DNA of 64,000 bases, from positions 1 through 64,000 of the forward strand of contig MU839844.1 of assembly GCA_030411725.1 (NCBI GenBank), given 5' to 3'. The notes beneath the pieces were generated by a model. It made no database searches, was not told the origin of the DNA, and saw nothing but the letters and a program-made list of their open reading frames with translations. This stretch comes from Echria macrotheca (lineage: Eukaryota; Ascomycota; Sordariomycetes; Sordariales; Schizotheciaceae). The position numbers and the translations under genes are program-made. Positions 47,172-58,478 of this stretch are shown in pieces. The stretch's first letter is position 1. Every line of letters starts with the position of its first letter.

Positions 47172-48506
47172 ATGGCGTACACCATGGAGGATGAGGCGGC
47201 TTCGTACGACTATGCCTATGACGCGGATCCGTTCGACGTTCCTTATGACGCGGGTCCGTTGGAGTCTGTCGGCATGCGGAAATCCTTCTCAGCACAGACA
47301 CAAACGAGCTGGAGCAGTAGCACGTCTTCCGAAACGGACATGCATCGATCGGCGTCCAATGGGACCAATGCCACGGCCTACTCGACCAGCGGATGGACCT
47401 CGGGCAACTTGTGCGATGGTCAGAGTCAAGATCATCTATGCCCCGACTACCCCAACTTCATTTCTCCTCCCCAAGACACGACCTTTTACGGCGAGATCAG
47501 TCTCTCGGGGACTGATCTCCCGTATACGGGGACGGATCTCCAGTATACAGAGACGGATCCCCAGTATACGGAGGCGGATCCCCAGTATACGGAGGCTGAT
47601 CCCCAGTATACCGAGACAGACTTCCACTATACGGGCGGTGCAACGGACGACTATATACCTCAAGACGATGTTTGCCCTGTTTTCGATTCAATCATTGTGG
47701 ATGTCGGGATGGCCGCCCGACAAGCGAGCGAGCAGGCATTGGCCGCTTTACAAAACTCTCAGCCCGTCGACTGTGTGTTCGTAACTGACGAGAAAATCCG
47801 ACGGCGGGCTCCAAAAAGGCGAGCGGAGCGCGAACGCAAGGCCATCCGCGAAGTTCTCTTCGAGTGTCTTCACGAGTTCTTCCTTGACGGCACCCAACCC
47901 CCCGAAAATGCGATGACAATTCTTCAAGAAGGTGCCTATCAGCTTGCCCTTCGTATCAAAAGGGACGACAGTAGCGACGACGAGGCTTTTCAGTTTTGCT
48001 TCAACCTTCTCGGCTTCTGTCTTGAAGCAGTGAAGCAGGAGCTCCGTTGTCCTGGCTCAGGTGCGGCCCAGGCTGCCTACGACACAGTCGACAAGGGAAA
48101 ACATCCCTGCACGTTCCCCGGCTGCCGGGGAAAGAGCTACACCAGACAGGCGGATCTTGCGCGGCACATGGCTAGCCACCAAGAAGGGGATAAGTCGTAC
48201 TACTGCGACTATCGCAAATGCGCCCGAAAGGATTCGCCATTTTCCCGTCAGGATCACTTCAGGGATCATATCAGAGATCAGCATCTTGAAGACCTGCCGG
48301 TGCGAGGCAAGCCGTCAGATGCGCGGTGGTGGTCGGAGCGCAATAACAAACCAATGATCGAACGCTGGTGGCGCTGCAACAAGTGCTTGACGCACCGGGT
48401 GAGCATCGACGTCGACGGGTACGTGTGCAGCAAGTGTGGAAACGCCTGCGAGCTTGAGCGCCAGAAATTCCGCCACAAATGGGATGTCACTCAGGGGAGA
48501 CAGTGA
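47172..48506 (+). CDS. C2H2 zinc-finger protein with 8-residue tandem repeat
   Basis: Single exon, 444 residues from the ATG at 47172 (AAAACATGG context); the longer frame upstream starts with TTG. The N-terminus is acidic and Tyr/Ser-rich, with near-exact repeats of the unit TDPQYTEA at about residues 115-155. A helical region (RRAPKRRAERERKAIREVLF, with two possible nuclear localisation clusters) comes next. The zinc fingers are near the C-terminus: CTFPGC-x12-H-x3-H (about 311-336), a second looser CDYRKC..H..H finger, and a C-x2-C pair set (CNKC..CSKC) at the end. It is probably a nuclear DNA-binding regulator; the target is unknown. Confidence 0.8.
   Translation: MAYTMEDEAASYDYAYDADPFDVPYDAGPLESVGMRKSFSAQTQTSWSSSTSSETDMHRSASNGTNATAYSTSGWTSGNLCDGQSQDHLCPDYPNFISPPQDTTFYGEISLSGTDLPYTGTDLQYTETDPQYTEADPQYTEADPQYTETDFHYTGGATDDYIPQDDVCPVFDSIIVDVGMAARQASEQALAALQNSQPVDCVFVTDEKIRRRAPKRRAERERKAIREVLFECLHEFFLDGTQPPENAMTILQEGAYQLALRIKRDDSSDDEAFQFCFNLLGFCLEAVKQELRCPGSGAAQAAYDTVDKGKHPCTFPGCRGKSYTRQADLARHMASHQEGDKSYYCDYRKCARKDSPFSRQDHFRDHIRDQHLEDLPVRGKPSDARWWSERNNKPMIERWWRCNKCLTHRVSIDVDGYVCSKCGNACELERQKFRHKWDVTQGRQ
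47500..47640 (+). repeat. 24-bp coding tandem repeat
   Basis: Five to six units of about 24 bp (core ATCCCCAGTATACGGAGGCG) encode TDLQYTET, DPQYTEAD, PQYTEADP and similar. The central units are nearly identical at DNA level, which suggests recent expansion. Confidence 0.85.
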
Positions 48507-50271
48507 GATTTGACTTTTCTTCTGTATTTGCTTTCCTCCCCAGCTGCTTCGTCCTCCCTTGTGCCTGCTCTGTCTTAGTGAAAGAGCTGTTGTAGTTTCT
48601 TTAATCTTCTTGGCAGCGCCTTATTATTCCGTCCACGATGGCAGCAAGTTGGGGGTTGTCTACTTCTGTTCGGAAATACTCTCGGGGCAAGGAAGTTGGC
48701 TTGGGATTTGGCCAGTTTATGATGTTCTCATGTTTCTTGTTTCAATCTTATGATTTTGTTTGATACCAAATGGAGGCGTGCCCCGAGTGGAGGCACGCCC
48801 AGAACTTCATGGTAATGAAGACCAGTCTGCTTCTTGTTTCGTTTGGCTTCGGCAGGAGTTAGTGGTACGGTGGGGAATGGTGTTTTGGTTTATCACGAGG
48901 CTGGGATTTGGGGATCACGGGGTTTCCTTCTCTCTACGGTGAAACCAGGTTGCGGCCCGGTTTTTTGCCTCCCAGGGGCCGAACGTTTTGAGGCCCGGCA
49001 GTGGGGAGATGCTGAGAGATCTCTGCCATAAACACCACGTCAGCGTGGTGGCCTCGCGTGGTTTTTTTTGTTTTTTGTTTTGTTTGTTTTTTTGCATCAA
49101 ACAGCCTCGGTAAGGCTGCGTGTACAACGTTTGTACTCTATGGCATCCTGGAGCATTATGGGCGGCGCCGGTACAGGAAAGATGGGAGTACTGGACTCGG
49201 GTCTAGAGAGACATTTTAACGTTAACTTAGCGTTCAAACGCAAGTCGGCAGGTTCCGTCAGCCAAGGGAAGAAGTGTGGCGGCGGATGGCCATGGTGGTG
49301 GGTCCGGGAGTCGTGGCTGGACCCAGGAAAACTCGGCTGTTTCGCAGCCAGAGACTACCTACTGTGTAGATACTATCCTCGGTTATATAGACCGAGAAGA
49401 TGAACGACATCAATGACAACAATGTCGGAAGTTAACACTTGCCGCTTGTGCACTGGCTCGATGCAATTCTTATTACTTATGCATCTCGCTCGGGCTCTTG
49501 TTTCCCTTCGTCCAGCACCGGACCGGCATCCATCGGCAAAACTACAGGGAGGCTGGACCATGCGGGGGAGGGGGACAGACCCCTGTCGTCGCAAAGAGCT
49601 CCACTAACTAAACCCCTCATCGTCCCCGCTTAGCAAAACGTCGAGTGCAAAAGTTTCATCCATTTTCGCGCAGTCTGCCATGCGATTGCCCTGCTGCATG
49701 TCATTCTGAGACTTGTGACAGCCCTGATTGATTATCTCCCGTGCGTGCCGCCCCCAGCTTGAACTGTACCGGCAACAGCGACGACAAGACGGAAGCAAAG
49801 ATCGACATCCCACGTCGTGTACTTAAACGGCGAGCAGCCACAGCCATTCAGAAGCCCCGCCCTCAGCTTCTTCCCGTGTCACCAACCAACAAATAGCTGG
49901 CAGCAGTCGAACTTCACAGCTACACCACTCGACGCGGCTCTTGTGGGCGAAACCACCCCGCTCCGCTGCCAGAAGGACGTCAGGTTCCCAGATCTCAGGA
50001 TCCGCAATCGGGCCCAGTTGAAACCCACAGCGCGACCGCATCAGGTTTCTCCTTGCCCGAGGTCTTCCGTCGCCATTGCCGCCGTTCTCCACCGCACGCC
50101 TTCCCTCCCTCCAGGGCGGCTTCTCCCTCGGCTCTCGCCGCCGGTCTCATTTTGTAGCTTCCGAGTTTCGCCCTAGGATCCGGTCCGGCGCGATTCGCTG
50201 TCGGTTTTTGCATCCCCCTCCCCTTATATCCCTAACCCCTTTCGATCCTCCTCCTTCTTCCCCTCTTCATC
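48507..50271. other. Intergenic region and IDP1 leader
   Basis: Two perfect hairpins are visible: GGCGTGCC/GGCACGCC at 48775-48799 and CACCACG/CGTGGTG at 49033-49050, the latter followed by a T-rich tract (about 49061-49095). The last 80 bases before the isocitrate dehydrogenase ATG are strongly pyrimidine-rich, as in highly expressed fungal genes. Confidence 0.5.
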
Positions 50272-51889
50272 ATGACGCCCATCAGCGCTGCCGCCGTCCG
50301 AATCTCTGCCCGTCAAACACCAACCTGGTCCCGTACCGCCTTCTCCAACGCTCGCGCCGCTCCAGTTCCCTCTTTTTTCGCCTACAGACGCAACATGGCT
50401 TCCGCCGCCCCCGCCAAGATCAAGGTGAAGAACCCGGTGGTCGAGTTGGATGGTGACGAGATGACGCGGGTCATCTGGAAAGATATCAAGGACAAGTTCA
50501 TCTACCCGTATCTCGACATCGATCTCAAGTACTACGACCTCGGGCTCGAGTATCGTGATGAGACCAACGACCAGGTCACCATCCATGCTGCTGAGGCCAT
50601 CAAGAAGTACTCGGTTGGTGTGAAGTGCGCTACTATTACTCCTGACGAGGCGCGCGTGAAGGAGTTCAACCTGAAGCACAGTAAGTTGTACGGCCGTGAC
50701 ATCTTTTTATAACCTATTTCTTCCCCGCCAGCGCCCGGCTCGGTCCGAGGATAGTTGTCCGGAGCGTCAGTCCATGTGATAGCGGCACACAGGCCCTGGC
50801 CTAGCCTGCCGTCTCTATGACACCATGATGCACCCTAGTGTCAGAGCGCTAACCAAAGCTTCTGCTTGTCTGTTGTAGTGTGGCTGTCACCCAACGGAAC
50901 TATCCGTAATGCTCTGGGTGGCACCGTCTTCCGTGAGCCTATCGTCATTCCCCGTATTCCTCGCCTGGTGCCTGGCTGGAAGAAGCCCATCATCATTGGC
51001 CGCCATGCGTTTGGTGATCAGTACCGCGCCAAGGACATGGTTGCCCCTGGCCCCGGAAAGCTGAGCATGGTCTTCACCCCGGAAGGCGGCGAGCCCCAGG
51101 AAATTGAGGTCTTCCAGTTCAAGAATGGTGGTGGTGTGGCCCAGACTCAGTACAACACCGACGAGAGCATCACGGGTTTCGCCCACGCCAGCTTCAAGCT
51201 TGCCCTTGACAAGGGTCTCCCGCTCTACATGAGCACCAAGAACACCATCCTCAAGAAGTATGATGGCCGGTTCAAGGATATCTTCCAGGAGCTCTACGAC
51301 ACTCAGTACAAGGAGCAGTTCGAGGCCAAGAACATCTGGTATGAGCACCGTCTGATCGACGACATGGTTGCCCAGATGATCAAGAGCACCGGTGGCTACA
51401 TCATGGCTCTGAAGAGTAAGTCTCTGCGCTAAAACGTGATATATAGATACTGACTTTCTTTTAGACTATGACGGAGATGTCCAGTCTGATATTGTCGCCC
51501 AGGGCTTCGGCTCCCTGGGTCTCATGACTTCAGTTCTCATCACTCCCGATGGCAAGACATTCGAGTCGGAGGCTGCCCACGGCACTGTCACCCGCCACTA
51601 CCGTGAGCACCAGAAGGGCCGCGAGACATCAACCAACCCCATTGCCTCCATCTTTGCCTGGACCCGCGGCCTTATCCAGCGTGGCAAGCTCGACGAGACC
51701 CCTGAGCTGGTTGAGTTCGCCGAGACGCTGGAGAAGGCTTGCGTCGATACGGTCGATATTGATGGCATCATGACCAAGGACCTGGCGCTGGCCTGCGGCA
51801 AGACCGGCCGTGAGGATTATGTCACGACCACCGAGTACATGAACGCCGTCGAGAGGAGGATGAAGCAGACTCTTAAGCAGAAGCTCTGA
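50272..51889 (+). CDS. IDP1: NADP-dependent isocitrate dehydrogenase
   Basis: Exons 50272-50680, 50879-51415 and 51465-51889 give 456 residues. An Arg/Ser/Ala-rich leader without acids (MTPISAAAVRISARQ to FFAYRRN) is a mitochondrial presequence. A second ATG at 50395 (MASAAPAKIKVKNPVVELDG) matches the cytosolic family start. The catalytic domain has GDEMTRVIWKDIKDKF, KCATITPDEARVKEF, MWLSPNGTIRNALGGTVFRE, then after the last intron NYDGDVQSDIVAQGFGSLGL with the metal-binding Asp, and EAAHGTVTRHYREHQKG for NADP. It oxidises isocitrate to 2-oxoglutarate and makes NADPH. The first intron is long for this window (198 bp). The end KQKL is not a standard peroxisomal signal. Confidence 0.95.
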
Positions 51890-53127
51890 GCCGTCTCTTT
51901 CTCCATCCCTAAGCCCAACGACGAGAACGTCGGGCTAAGCGTCTAAAAATCGCAGCGTCACAGACAAGCGTATGATGAGGGGGAGATACCCAACTGGGAC
52001 AGAAATGCCCTAGGGAGGACTGGATATTATATAGGGAGGTCATTTGGGCGGCATGAATCCGGGTTTATCTTGTGCATCCCTGCATTGCGCGCAACATCCA
52101 GGCATCCATAACATTCCGGTTGCATTTTGTACATTTTCTGTCACCTGGGCAGGTATTTTCACCTGTTAGGCGTTGCCTGATCTCGCCAGGACTTAGCATC
52201 TGGATCGAGAGCAGGTCCTGTATATAATTATACCTTAAATAAACTCATGAGTACATGCGCCTCATATGTCTTGTTATTTTCGGTGATGTTTGCATCGCAT
52301 TCTCGCTCCAGGGTGTACATGCATCCTAGGTAGACATTATCCTGGCCCCATGAAACCCTCTTCCTCGTTCTGGACGGACCTGATAGCCTATCACTCCTTA
52401 CATCATACTATTCAAGGTTTGTACCGATGTCATCACGACTACAAGCCTGCTCTTGAGAACTGCGAATAACAGCTCCAAGGAAGTGTCTGTCATTCCCAAG
52501 AAAACTACGGCTTAGATTGCTGGGAATAAGAAGTCACGAGTGAAAAAAGGCCACATGTCTATCTAGTCGGGGCTTCAAAACTTTCCTATCATGCTACTGT
52601 ACCCGACGGCCGTCCTGTCCTCCCTTTTACCGACGAGAAGGTTCTACCTTATCCGACGAGGTCTGCGTACGTCAAAGTACTATCTATTTACTGGCAAATG
52701 TAACTGGCTTGAGGGTCCATAAGCAGTGAAGAGACGGTGAGGGGGGTGACCATTTTTCGCAGTCGTTTTTCATTGGTGGTGGGGAGGTTTTTGTCCTGTA
52801 AACCGTACATGTACATGAGAAGCGCCGGCCAGACTCATTATGAGTACCATACTCAATTCAGTGATTCTGTCTCAAAACACTGACGCTGCGAATACACGAT
52901 TAGGACCCAACGGCCCGCCGAGCCATGAAAACCTCTAGACATTCTTTTCTCGCTGTATGGCCCAGAACAAGCCCCGTTTATATCCCCCCGAACCGAAACG
53001 CCGCTCTGTGATGGTATTGTACAATACAACTCCCCCAAGAAGCTCCTGACACTTCCCACCTCCAACTCCGGAACAAAACACAGCGCAGGCCACGCCCACC
53101 CCCCACCCCCCATACGAGGCAAGGAGT
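51890..53127. other. Convergent intergenic region
   Basis: About 1.2 kb between IDP1 and IEC3, with no credible gene on either strand. Confidence 0.6.
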
Positions 53128-54343
53128 CTAATCCTCCCCACCCCTAACAGCAGAAGTCTCCGCCCCCAAGCCACTCTTCCTAGGTTTCTTAGCCGGCGCC
53201 GTGGGTGTATCCAGCCCCTCACTCTTGCGCTTCTTCTTAGCCGGCCGACTCGAGCCCCCCTTGGGCCGATACCCAGGGTCATCGTCCACGACCCTCTTCC
53301 TTTTACCCTTGCCCACGCCCGTCGACGGCGTGACCGCGTCATACCCCATCTCCTCGTCCATATCGTCACCCACACTACCCCTATCGCGCGCATGCGCCGC
53401 GCTCGCCCTCTTGCCGCGTGCACCGCCCCTGCCGCCGCGCTCACCCTTTCCGCGTCCGTGGCCGCGACCCGTAGAGGCGTGCTGCTCGTCGCCATTCTCC
53501 TTGTCATGCTCGCCATCTTGCAAAAACGTCTTGGGTGCGTGCTTGCGGAGCCAGTTATACACGGACGTCGGGTTGCGCAGGGCGAAGTCGCGGTTCGATG
53601 ACAAAGGGCCGTCCTTGCCGTTGGTCGAGACGTTGTCGTGGGCGTGGGCGAGCGGGGCGAGCGTCGGCAGGAGGGCGGGCATCTTGCCTGTCTTGGCAAA
53701 CTCGGCCTCGGCTAGGCGGATGTCGATGTCGTAGATGTAGTTGTCAATGTCGTCCGCCGTGAGGAAGGACGGCGGATGCGGTTGGCCCTGGGCTGGGTCA
53801 GCGGGGGAGTCGCGGCCTGCTTCGAGGTCGTTGAGTTGATCGCGGAACTCATGGGTCGCCGTGGCATATGTGACGTGTGGTATCTCTTTGAGGAGCTTCT
53901 TGTAGGATTTAGCTGGGGGAACGCCGGGAGGGGGGGTTCCTGGTCGGTCGATGTCGAGAGCAGGAGCATCGGCGTCGGATGGTGGGTCGAGGCTTACGTC
54001 GAAGCGCTTCTCTGGGGGGATTTGCGGGCAGTTGTTGACGTCGAGTAGGAGATCGAGTAGTCGGCTGAGGGCGCCAAGTTAGCACATTCTCATGAGACTT
54101 CAGCGTGATGAGATGGACGTACTCCTTCTGAACGGCTAACCGACGCGCCGTCGCCAGTGCCTTTTGCTCTTGCTTATGAAGATCCTCGCCCTCGTGCATC
54201 TTTTGATCAAACTTGATGCGCATCTTTCGATACTTCTTCTTCCACGAGCGGTATGTGTGCCTGTCATCGGCCATCCTGGTGTCTGCCAAATCCTCCTCAA
54301 CTTTTGGCTCGCGAATGAGCCGGCTTCGGGATTCCGTCTCCAT
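53128..54343 (-). CDS. IEC3: INO80 chromatin-remodelling complex subunit IEC3-like
   Basis: Exons 54123-54343 and 53128-54064, joined over a 58-bp intron with GTGCTAACTTGG branch site, give 385 residues. The N-terminus carries the fungal Iec3 signature: SWKKKYRKMRIKFDQKMHEG, then EQKALATARRLAVQKDRLLD across the splice. A second conserved region is PAKSYKKLLKEIPHVTYA. It is followed by DDIDNYIYDIDIRLAEAEFA and LRNPTSVYNWLRKHAPKTFL. The last 120 residues are Lys/Arg/Gly-rich with RGRGKG-like and KKKRKSE nuclear localisation or DNA-contact patches. It would sit in the INO80 ATP-dependent remodeller in the nucleus. The gene is divergent from MYG1. Confidence 0.85.
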
Positions 54344-54993
54344 CTCGATGATGATTTATGGGGCGTTGGGGTTGTCTGCCGATTCAGGGGAGGGATTATT
54401 ACGTGGAAGGAGCGAAGGTGGGAGCTGACTGAAAAGTCCGCGGCGTGCGTGGTCCGGAAGATCTTGGAGACGGCACCAGCGGTTCGCGGTTGAATCGCGT
54501 GTGTTAGACCTGGAAGGAGCACCCCCAGCAGGATAGCGATACGCACGGACCAGCACACCTGTATTTAGCCAGGCCTCAGGGCACTTCTCTCTCTTCCACA
54601 GACAACCATCCTTACCTGCACTGCTTCACGTGTCAGAAGCGCAGCTGAGGCCTTGCGCCGCTTATGTAACCCAAGCTATGCGCGATCTTGGACAAGCTCC
54701 AAAGTTGGAGTGACAAAGCTTTGTGCGGTCACCTAAGCCGTCCCCAGAAATTGAACAGTATCTTTCGATTGGGACCAGTCTGAGCTTTAGAGTTCAACAG
54801 ATCCCATGCAAACGTCGTAATCGGGTGAGCTGCACTTGATGTGAAGTTAATCGCAAGAGACTAAACGAAGCTTGTCACCCCTGCCCAAACCCAATCCGGA
54901 TCCACCCTTCCCATCAACCACTTTTTCTGCCCCTCGATTCTCAACACCAGCCCCGCGACGACCCTTCACCCCCATACGGATCGCGTCTATTGC
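54344..54993. promoter_or_regulatory. Divergent promoter region, IEC3 / MYG1
   Basis: 650 bp between two start codons; it must carry both promoters. No specific element was identified. Confidence 0.5.
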
Positions 54994-56082
54994 ATGTTCC
55001 GCACACTCCTCAGCAAAATGACCGAAAACGCAGCCAAGCGCCTCAAGATGTCGGCCGACGGCGCCATCACCATCGGCACGCACAACGGCCACTTCCACGC
55101 CGACGAGGCGCTGGCCGTCCACATGCTGCGCACCCACATCCCGACCTACGCCTCGGCGCGCCTCGTGCGCACGCGCGACCCCGACCGTCTGGCCGAGTGC
55201 CACACGGTAGTCGACGTCGGCGGCGAGTACGACGCTTCTCGGAATCGCTACGACCACCACCAGCGCTCCTTCTCCACCACCTTCCCAGGACGCCCGACCA
55301 AGCTCAGCAGCGCGGGTCTGGTCTACATGCATTTCGGGCAGGAAATCATCGCGCGCCGCCTCGCCGTCCCCACGGACAGCGAGACCGTTTCCCTGATTTA
55401 CACCAAGATCTACGAATCCTTCATCGAGGCGCTCGACGCGCACGACAACGGCATCGACGTGTACGATCCCGCGGGCATCGCAGCCGCAGGTCTGACGAAG
55501 CGCTTCGCCAACGGCGGCTTCACGCTCGGCGCCATGGTCGGCCGGCTCAATCCGAACTGGAACGATCCGGTGCCCGAGGACGCGGCCGCGGCGCAGGAGC
55601 TCGAGGACGCGAGATTCGAGGCGGCGAGTCGGCGTATCGGCGAGGAGTTTGACCGCGATCTGGACTACTACACCAAGTCGTGGCTACCGGCGCGCGAGAT
55701 TGTCGCGGCGGCGTTTGCGGCGCGGGGTGAATACGATGCCGAGGGGCGGATTCTCGTCTTCAAGGGGCAGTCTGTGCCGTGGAAGGATCATCTGTACACG
55801 CTGGAGAGCCAGGACACGGATGTGCGGAAGCCGCTTTATGTGTTGTATCCGGAAAAGCCGACGCCGGATGCCAAGTGGAGGGTTCAGTGTGTGCCCGAGT
55901 CCAAGGACTCGTTCCAGAGCAGGAAACCGCTGCCAGAAACATGGAGGGGGTTCCGGGATGACAAGTTGGACGAGATATCTGGTATTGAAGGGTGTGTGTT
56001 TGTCCATGCCGCTGGCTTCATTGGAGGGAACAAAAGTTTTGCGGGGGCTCTAGCGATGGCGAAGAAGGCGCTCGAACTATAG
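54994..56082 (+). CDS. MYG1: MYG1-family metal-dependent RNA exonuclease
   Basis: Single exon, 362 residues. The family hallmarks are all visible: ITIGTHNGHFHADEALAVHM (metal-binding His and Asp), VVDVGGEYDASRNRYDHHQR with the DHH motif, IYESFIEALDAHDNGIDVYD, and near the end GIEGCVFVHAAGFIGGNKSF. MYG1 proteins are DHH-like 3'-5' RNA exonucleases reported in nucleus and mitochondria, linking rRNA and mitochondrial RNA processing. The first ATG (MFRTLLSKMTENAAKRLKM) makes a short basic amphipathic leader that could target mitochondria; a second in-frame ATG eight codons on would give a nuclear or cytosolic form. Confidence 0.95.
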   Translation: MFRTLLSKMTENAAKRLKMSADGAITIGTHNGHFHADEALAVHMLRTHIPTYASARLVRTRDPDRLAECHTVVDVGGEYDASRNRYDHHQRSFSTTFPGRPTKLSSAGLVYMHFGQEIIARRLAVPTDSETVSLIYTKIYESFIEALDAHDNGIDVYDPAGIAAAGLTKRFANGGFTLGAMVGRLNPNWNDPVPEDAAAAQELEDARFEAASRRIGEEFDRDLDYYTKSWLPAREIVAAAFAARGEYDAEGRILVFKGQSVPWKDHLYTLESQDTDVRKPLYVLYPEKPTPDAKWRVQCVPESKDSFQSRKPLPETWRGFRDDKLDEISGIEGCVFVHAAGFIGGNKSFAGALAMAKKALEL

Positions 56083-56619
56083 AATGGGACTCTCTGCATG
56101 GCGTTGTAGCCCGGCAATGATTTGCCGTAACCCCCAAAATAGACAAATCGTTCTACATAAATCCGACCTTGATATACTGTGTCTCACATGTTGATATCTT
56201 CCCATCTGAGGTGAGCCCAGAATGCTATGTAAACACGTCCGGAAACACGCCTGCTTAATATGGACGCTAAGACATGTATTACACACAAACAGCCCCCTAC
56301 ATCGGCGACATCGTTTTTGCACCTCTGTCCCTCCCAACCTCGCCAGAGCCTGCACAGTCTCGTGTGCCTCGTGTTCCTTCATCCTCCATGGAACAACGAT
56401 AAGGTACCATGTAAGACAGGCGGAAAGAAGTAAAAAGAGTAAAAAGAGTGACGACTTGGTCAAGCCAGAAATATCCCAGACGGCGTAAAGATGCCGAGAT
56501 GGGAGGGTTGGCAGTCCCAGCTGCTTCGTCAACCAGCATCAACACCAACGCCCCTCAAGCCAGATTTCGTGATCTTCGTAAATATCATGCTGCTCCAAAC
56601 AACCAAATCTGCCACCAAA
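56083..56619. other. Convergent intergenic region
   Basis: About 540 bp between the MYG1 and IGO1 stops. No further feature is seen. Confidence 0.6.
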
Positions 56620-57217
56620 CTACCGACGGATAGGAAGGCTCTCCTCATTGCCAGACACCTGCGCCTGGGAGGCAGGCGCGCCAGCACCCTCCTGCTTCTT
56701 CTGTTGGCCCTCGGCACCACCCTCGATATCCTCAGCCGACGTCTCGCGGTTGAGGAAGCTGCTCTCCTTGACAGGACTACCAGCCTGCATGCTGCTGTGG
56801 TGCTGCTGCGGGTGGAGCAGAGAATTGAAACCGTTGGTGCCCGTGACGGGGCTGGAGAGATGCGGAATGTTCTCGGGCACGGGGTGCTGGCTCCCGACGG
56901 AGCCCGTGTCGACGCTGTCGCCCTTGCCGGCCTTGCTCATGGCGTAGTCGCCGCTGTCAAAGTACTTGCGCTCCTTGAGGTGCTTGGCGAAGTGGTCGCT
57001 GCGGCTCGGCAGCTTGCCGTATAGTCGGAAGAGGCGCTGCTCCTCGGGCGAGAGCGACTGTCACACACGCATACACTGGTTAGCGCTTGGGCCTAGTCTT
57101 GACCGGCGTCGATGGTTGCCAGTCTAGCTTATTTTTTGCATACTGTCTATTCGGGGAGAGATATTGACAGGCGTGACATACCTTGACGTCGACTTTTTTT
57201 GCCTGGTGAGGATTCAT
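56620..57217 (-). CDS. IGO1: Endosulfine-family PP2A inhibitor (IGO1/2-like)
   Basis: Exons 57182-57217 and 56620-57057 (intron 124 bp) give 157 residues. The first exon encodes only MNPHQAKKVDVK; the second continues SLSPEEQRLFRLYGKLPSRS, then KERKYFDSGDYAMSKAGKG. FDSGDY with Ser47 is the invariant endosulfine site phosphorylated by Greatwall-type kinases (Rim15), which turns the protein into an inhibitor of PP2A-B55 during nutrient limitation and cell-cycle entry. The C-terminal two thirds are Ser/Gln-rich and not conserved. Upstream leader sequence extends the frame without ATG need. Length fits fungal Igo proteins. Confidence 0.93.
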
Positions 57218-58478
57218 GGTGACAGACAGGCTTGTCTCAGCCGGAGGGGTGTGGTCGATGGTTATGACGGACCCTTCGCGATCGAGCGGGAACAAATCGA
57301 ACAGGAATTCGTGAACGGGATGCAAAAGCACGTTGGAGATCTCGTCGCCGGGTCGGATTCAGGTAGTCGGCAAAGTTAGGTCGCTCGTTTGAGGGTGCGG
57401 GTGGTCGTTGACTTCTGGGGTTGCGGAAGTGGGATGGATCGAGAGAGAGGTGGGGTTGACGGGCTCTGGCGCAAAGACTCAAAGCGCGGGCGGGTTGTCA
57501 GCTGGCAATGGCAGCCCAAAGCAGCTGTGTCCAGGGAATGCTTCTAGGTGGGTGTTTGCTGGTACTGCAGGAAAAAGTCTGTTTTGGTTTAAATCCTGGA
57601 TATGAGACAGATGTTGTTCTCTTGTAGGACAGCCTTGCCATATATTATCGCCATTATTATTTTACGTTGTTTTGTTCCGAGGAACACGGTCTCTTCAGAC
57701 AGCCCACGTCGAAATGTGATTGCCAGACGACAAGATTCATGCGGTTGTCAGGCACGACCCCTGCCCAAATGCGTCACCTGCACTGCCGACCCCACCGCAC
57801 CAATCCGCTTGGGCTCTCGGCTCCCTCCGTGCAGGGGGCTCATTAGCCGGTGTTACTCTACCCTTGGTTGCCCGGTGCTCAACGTCACGAAAAACAGTGT
57901 GGAAAGATACAGTGACAACAGCCTCACTGTCGTCGATAAACTATAAAATTTGTCGATTAAGATATCATGGATGTCACGAGGATGTTTACCATTCGAATCG
58001 CCATTTGTTTGAGAAATCGGGGTTTGTATCTCTGAGTCACCCCCGGACGTAAACAAGTACCTTTCTTGGCAGTTGGTGAGGTTGGTATGAATAAGTTATG
58101 GACTCACAAATCCAGGTGTTACTTCATATCACTCAACCATAGTGTTCACCTCAGGTGATTTATGGCAAACCAGACATTACAGCTAATGATTATCACAGTA
58201 TGGATACACCGCCCAGGTTTACCCCCAAATACGGAAGCGGCTCCGTGGAAACTCGAAGATCAGAACCGGCCTGGTTAGCACTGCCCGGCCCCAATCGCGA
58301 GATATGCTGTGTAGTCCCATCTATTATGCCCCCCATGAATCCGGGAAATGATGCCTCCACGATACAATGCTCCGCTCTTATTCACGCCAGAACTCCAATC
58401 ATGCACTCACTGATACCTCGTACCCCGGCGATGGCTAGCCCGTCTGCTAGGACCCGTCCTGCCACCATAAGGCGTTTC
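57218..58478. other. IGO1 leader and intergenic region
   Basis: About 1.26 kb: promoter and leader of IGO1, then the 3' region of gtaA. No other gene is recognisable. Confidence 0.6.
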
